DNA from: Siniperca chuatsi
Lineage: Eukaryota; Chordata; Actinopteri; Centrarchiformes; Sinipercidae
Length of the DNA: 64,000 bases
Assembly (NCBI RefSeq): GCF_020085105.1
Contig: NC_058051.1
Location: forward strand, 5,104,001 to 5,168,000
Direction of reading: 5' to 3'
The notes below the pieces were generated by a model. It was not told the origin of the DNA. It did no database searches and was given only the letters and a program-made list of their open reading frames with translations. Position numbers and translations under genes: made by a program. Shown here piece after piece: positions 60,101 through 64,000 of this stretch (position 1 is the first letter of the stretch; each line of letters begins with the position of its first letter).

Positions 60101-62526
60101 CAGAGAGTTCCAGAGTTTCGGACCGGCCACTGCAAAAGAACGGTCGCCCCACTCTTTGCACCGGGACCGGGGGACCTCCAGCAGATGTTGCCCAGCAGAT
60201 CATAGAGCTCTGCCGGGCCGGTGAGTGCTCAAAATCTCACACAAATAGGAAGGTGCGAGGCCATTGACTGCGTTAAAAACAAATGTCAAAATTTTAAAAT
60301 GAATTCTGAACTGGACAGGGAGCCAGTGCAGGGAGTATAGGACAGGTGTCATGTGCTCGTGTTTCCGACTGTTAGTGAGCAGGCGGGCCGCAGCATTTTG
60401 CACAAGCTGCAAACGGTGAAGACTGGCTTGGTTAACTCCCACATAGAGCGCATTACAGTAGTCTGTGCGGGAACTAACAAAAGCATGTCTCATGTTCCTA
60501 GATATCAGCCCTAAACTTGGTGAGTACAATGTTATCATAACTGACAGAAAAGATGGCCAAATGACTAAAATAAGACCCAAGTTGGAATACACCTGAATTA
60601 TCATTTAATATAAATAAATAATTTCCATGTTAATTTGAGATCATTTCGGTTAAATAAATGAGACCACTGAGAGCAATGGCAGCCTCTGTGGCCACACTGT
60701 GTGCCAGCAGGTCGAATTTGACATGAAACCTGACTTGATAAATAAGAATGTTTCATGGCACAAAAGGGGTGCACACTGGAGCAAACAGTGCCATCTGTTT
60801 ATTCACTTCAGAAAAGCTATTAAGATGCAATCTCTTTGCAACAGATGAGAACTGGCCCTAAATGGGAAACGTGGTCTTCATTTTCAGATAAAGAAGACGT
60901 GTTCTCATAAACAAAGATATGTCTTACGTATAGTTTTCTGGAGCCTGGCAGGTGTCAGAAGTAAATTTGTTTTTATGCTGATAAATCAATAATTCTTGCT
61001 AACAAATAATTTAATCCGTGCCAATTACTAAATTTTGTTACTTGGGTCAGTTAGGGAGTAGCAGTGTTAGCGGCAGGCTAGCAGCTGTGTTTTGGGATCC
61101 ATTTGTTCTTTTTAATAATGTTGTTTTGCATTCATTCCATTTGTCCCTGTCCTCTCCATACACTTTTTTTTTTTTACATCGGTGATTACAGTGGACATTG
61201 TTTCAGCAATACTGTCCAACTTTGGCTGATGTCAGTTAGCTGCACATATACCACTGTGTAGTCTAATGTAGAGCAAAGTAAACAGTGAAAGTTGCCAGGC
61301 CATGGACAATCCAATCTAAATGAACCGCTTGGATTTAATGCAGTTTTGTTTGGATTTTGGACAGATAAATATGGATATACCTCAGACTTTAGTCTGTCAA
61401 ACAACATTTTGTTATCTTAGTCATAATTACTTCATTCGTGTGCATGGATGAAGTCATTTCGAAGCATGAATGACTAAATTGTGCACACAAATGACTAATT
61501 CTTTAATTCTGTTTTGTCCCCATGACACCTCCATCATTGCCTCATATAAGAGGTTTATTTTGTGATTTCACCAAAACAAGCTTGTTTTGGTGAAATCATG
61601 AGGAAACTGTTTATCCTATTGTTTCACTAGAAGACAACCATTCCATGATCTCTACATATGAGTTGTCCAGCTGTCTCCCTAAATAACTGTTTTGTCAACT
61701 TAACGTAGAAATATTTCCTCATGATCACAGACTAATTTTTTTTGTGATTCCAGGAAACAAATCTTTTAAAGATTTTCGTTCGATCGTGATGAGAATATAA
61801 AAGATACAAAAAGAAGCACACACAAGTCATCTCTGGTCTTTTATCGGTGAGTGCATGGCAAAGACTGACGTGCTTTAATTCAAAATGTCAACCTACTAAA
61901 GAATTGATAGTATAATGCAGATAACTTGCAGATTATAAATACAGTGTGAGAGAGTATTTATTACCTGTCTCTGTGTGTTGATGATATGGACGATAGATAT
62001 GTATCCCAGCTGACCCATGTGCTGTATTGGCGAGCCCTCCCACTGCCATATCGGAGCTTGTAGTAAGTACTTTTTCAGTTCTTCTCTTTTCCATTGCTCA
62101 TCACAGGGTAACTAGGGAAGAAATGCTATATGTGATCAATTTATTAATTACAACTTAGCCAGACAGCTTTTTCATGTACAGTTGTAACCAGATGTAAAGC
62201 AGTCATTACAAGACAGGAGAGCACGCAGTGGGAGGGACTCATGGGTTGTGTGATTGACTTGTATCTTCTGTCTTCTATGTGTTGCATCCATTTCTGTAAC
62301 TCTGCAGCACTGGCACATATGAAGACCTTGGAGTCCACCATTGGACCTGGATGAAAGACGGAACAACATAAATCACGCTCAGTACTTTACACTGGGTTAC
62401 CATGTCTCAGTGGAACTTGGTAATTTCCACTGACTCACTGCTGATCTCAAACACGTGTGGTGAATGTGACGTGTCAGGGTCCAGGGAGACGGCTTGCAAG
62501 GAAAGTCCAGAAAGGGGAAGGATGCC
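57164..62526 (-). CDS. Tandem PH-domain protein, PLEKHN1-like, last seven coding exons, 5' partial
   Basis: Minus-strand exons in order: 62526-62439, 62346-62210, 62111-61965, 59480-59391, 59180-59105, 58984-58908 and 57295-57164, the last ending in TGA. All have AG/GT borders, phases agree, and 248 codons are visible. The first two exons give the end of one PH domain (GILPLSGLSLQAVSLD, then VFICASAAELQKWMQHIEDR, the C-terminal helix with Trp). The next four give a second PH domain (GQLGYISIVHIINTQ, RLMLLFPQDVLLLSV, ISFEGRLPRHSIKAV, VFCTCLEDYRNWIFQLQQ). A short basic tail ends ITADQCHINGRS. Two consecutive PH folds with this spacing, and the FxGxLP phrase in the second, resemble PLEKHN1, a lipid-binding PH protein reported at mitochondria. 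I am not sure of orthology, so no symbol is given. The tail is far shorter than in human PLEKHN1. The first half of PH1 lies upstream, beyond what I can see. The gene converges on arhgef19. Confidence 0.75.
57765..58210. repeat. Dispersed repeat (TTTAGCTGCTAAATG family), copy 2
   Basis: In the last intron of the PH gene (57296-58907). Shares GGGCCACTTGGGGCAGCAGA, TTCTTTAGCTGCTAAATGCT and ATCACCAGCTAGTC with 63370-64000 and 32540-32880. No exon is visible in the rest of the intron. Confidence 0.6.
59658..59784. repeat. Palindromic element with 39-base arms
   Basis: 59658-59696 pairs with 59746-59784 in reverse complement with few mismatches (core CGTAGTCATCTGGACACTG). The loop of about 49 bases contains ATTGAAAATGACTTCCGGAT. 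It looks like a small foldback MITE. Confidence 0.75.
59842..60500 (-). mobile_element. 5'-truncated L2-clade LINE
   Basis: The minus-strand ORF from about 60487 to 60200 encodes the reverse-transcriptase C-terminal region: FVSSRTDYCNALYVGVNQAS, LQLVQNAAARLL, YSLHWLPVQFRIHFKILTF and NGLAPSYLCEIL. The 3'UTR runs to 59842 and ends in the (TTGA)n repeat, read on + as ATCAATCAATCAATCAAGG. Well preserved in this portion and truncated upstream of the catalytic motifs. Confidence 0.88.
61563..61598. repeat. Perfect 36-base palindrome without spacer
   Basis: TGATTTCACCAAAACAAG is followed immediately by its exact reverse complement, with a HindIII-type AAGCTT at the centre. It lies in the same long intron (59481-61964) as the L2 tail. 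Whether it is the core of a larger element could not be settled. Confidence 0.92.
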
Positions 62527-62613
62527 CTGTGAGATAAGAGAAGACAAAGTTTAAGAAAAAGTAATGTCCGTCATTGTGCTTCAGGGTCCTCCAAAGAGAA
62601 AAATGGAAAATTA

Positions 62614-62760
62614 AAGGGACACTCAGCCTGTGAAAACAGCTGTATAATGTCTTCTGAGGCTCTGGAGGAGCTTTGTCAAGTCTGAGAAAATAACAATGAC
62701 AATGACATCAGGATTATCTCTGCTTGGGTTTGAGATTTAAGATAACAATAAGATAACTGT
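62614..62760. repeat. AAAGGGGCACT family, copy 3 (partial, inverted interior)
   Basis: Starts AAAGGGACACTCAGCC. It carries GTCAAGTCTGAGAAAATAAC and ATGACATCAGGATTATCTC, the reverse complement of the 30590-30650 region of copy 2. Confidence 0.5.
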
Positions 62761-63006
62761 CATAATTTCAAAACATAAATTAGGCTGCATACAGTTTCTT
62801 GAATATGAGAGCTATGTCAAGACTTAAAACTAATATTGTGACTATACATTATATTTGTCAGGAAATTCATATTTTCCTCTCAAGTGTTCTGAATATCAAG
62901 CTTAGAAATGTTCTACAGCAGTGATTTTTTCTTGAAAAGATGTTTTTTTTAATGAACCTGAGGAATACAATATGAAACATCTTTGCTTCATAAAAATAAT
63001 CTCATA

Positions 63007-63350
63007 TTTAAAGCTCGTGTAGGTAATGTATTTCAGAAGCATTTTTTGTGATATTTGTTCAAATTCTCTTTACATCCCGACAGCAATCACTAAATCAAAT
63101 GCTCTGGGGGGAAGAACAGAAAAACATAGGGTATCTGTGGCTGTTGCAGGCCTGTAATAAGCTCATGGCCTACCTGCCTGTAGGCCTGCCTACCTGTGCG
63201 CACTCTGCCCATGCGCATGAAAATGTGTATTGGGGGAGTGGCGTTGGAGGGAGGCCTGAAGGGAGGGGTGGGATTTTTTCAGTTGGATAATTTCAAAATC
63301 TAGCTGTATCTTGCTAGTTTCTTTAGCGTTACCTACCCTAACTTTAAATA
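63007..63350. mobile_element. MITE with TTTAAAG...GTAGGTAA ends
   Basis: Left end TTTAAAGCTCGTGTAGGTAA; right end in reverse complement TTTAAAGTTAGGGTAGGTAA, 17 of 20 identical. About 344 bp with no transposase. The ORF inside (63048-63290) is a by-product. Confidence 0.75.
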
Positions 63351-63369
63351 AAGAATCATTTCTAGAGAC

Positions 63370-64000
63370 TTAAAGCTGCATTCATTGATTTGTTTGGCCA
63401 CTTGGGGGCAGCAGAACAAGCTGTAAAAAAAAAAAACACACTGACATATCAACATATCATCCCCTTAGAAACACTGTTATAGCTAATGTGTTAGCCAATA
63501 GCCATTTACACATCCAGCAGATACAAAGCAACATTAGCATTAATTTTTAAAGAGTTTCTGTCTACCTGACGAATGGAAGTCCAATATTCACTCTCCTTTT
63601 AATTCAATTTTATGACTTCAGCAACTCCTGAGAAAAATATCTTGTAACACTTTATTTGGATAGTCCGTCTACAGAGTTTGCAGAGTATTTGTAACATTTC
63701 AACTGTTTCACCTTGTCTGTAGATGTTTTACAGATTATAAATATGTGAGTATATGTGACAATTCATGAACATACCATAACCAAGATGTTTTTTGTGCCTA
63801 AACCTAACCAAACCTAGAAAGCGGTTTTATTTGTGAAACAGTTGAATTATTGAATCTCAACTAATAAGCAGTTGAAATGTTACAAATACTCGATAAGCTA
63901 TATGTAGGCGGACTATCCAAATGAAGTGTAACCAAATATCTGTCTCTTTAGCTGCTAAATGTTCCACTATGTTCACCAGCTAGTCACATACTGTTTTCTT
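63370..64000. repeat. Dispersed repeat (TTTAGCTGCTAAATG family), copy 3, interrupted
   Basis: 63370-63642 holds AAAGCTGCATTCATTGATT, CACTTGGGGGCAGCAGAAC and CCAATATTCACTCTCCTTT. The family resumes at 63934 with AAATATCTGTCTCTTTAGCT. A hAT-type element splits it at 63643-63933. Confidence 0.7.
63643..63933. mobile_element. 291-bp hAT-type non-autonomous element with 8-bp target duplication
   Basis: Direct repeats AAATATCT flank it exactly (63635-63642 and 63934-63941). The ends are inverted: GTAACACTTTATTTGGATAG on the left and GTTACACTTCATTTGGATAG on the right in reverse complement. The inverted pairing extends inward past GTATTTGTAACATTTCAACT. An 8-bp duplication is typical of the hAT superfamily. 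There is no coding capacity. Confidence 0.88.

Noticed and set aside
60200..60604. 134-codon minus-strand ORF as an exon of the PH gene
   Set aside because: It matches the L2 reverse-transcriptase tail and is followed by a typical (TTGA)n 3' end.
61563..61598. Rho-independent terminator or phage-type attachment site
   Set aside because: The context is a vertebrate intron, with no prokaryotic genes anywhere in the window.
1..64000. CRISPR array, operon or mobile defence island
   Set aside because: No regularly spaced direct repeats and no compact prokaryotic coding. Exon-intron structure is found throughout.

Overview
The window is vertebrate nuclear DNA, almost certainly from a ray-finned fish, probably a percomorph teleost. 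Coding sequence is broken into many short exons with GT-AG introns. Spacers are AT-rich and full of fish-type MITEs, L2-like LINE tails and (TG)n tracts. There are no operons, CRISPR arrays, rRNA genes or tRNA genes that I can see. Gene names come from recalled family sequence, since no database search was possible.

Layout. (1) 811-3475 on + holds the last five coding exons of plekhm2 (SKIP, the lysosome-kinesin adaptor), followed by a 3'UTR of about 3.1 kb that contains a MITE. (2) 6.6-10.5 kb is intergenic, with one unexplained charged ORF at 8.25 kb. (3) 10836-26612 on + holds a complete 22-exon anoctamin, ano7, of 910 codons. It has one GC-AG intron and an ambiguous last exon. (4) 26.6-46.9 kb is a 20 kb gene-poor interval rich in repeats, with one promoter-proximal exon candidate near 34 kb. 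(5) 46921-54264 on + holds a complete 15-exon arhgef19 (WGEF) of 976 codons, with DH, PH and SH3 domains and a long 3'UTR. (6) 57164-62526 on - holds the last seven coding exons of a tandem-PH-domain protein. It resembles PLEKHN1 and its 5' end lies beyond 64000.

The three + genes are head-to-tail. arhgef19 and the PH gene converge, and their polyadenylation signals lie within 30 bases of each other. plekhm2 and arhgef19 are both on human 1p36, while human ANO7 is on 2q37, so ano7 between them marks a different gene order. Products act in lysosome movement (plekhm2), membrane ion or lipid transport (ano7) and Rho activation (arhgef19). Nothing in the sequence ties them into one pathway.

Repeats explain most non-coding bases. 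Several families occur more than once here, and at least three insertions are nested: a LINE inside a MITE-like element (12.2-13.9 kb), one palindromic element inside another (37.5-38.4 kb), and a 291-bp hAT-type element with a perfect 8-bp target duplication (63643-63933). I found no convincing undescribed system. The observations most worth checking are the GC-AG intron, the ano7 C-terminus, the convergent 3' ends, the 34 kb exon candidate and the nested elements.
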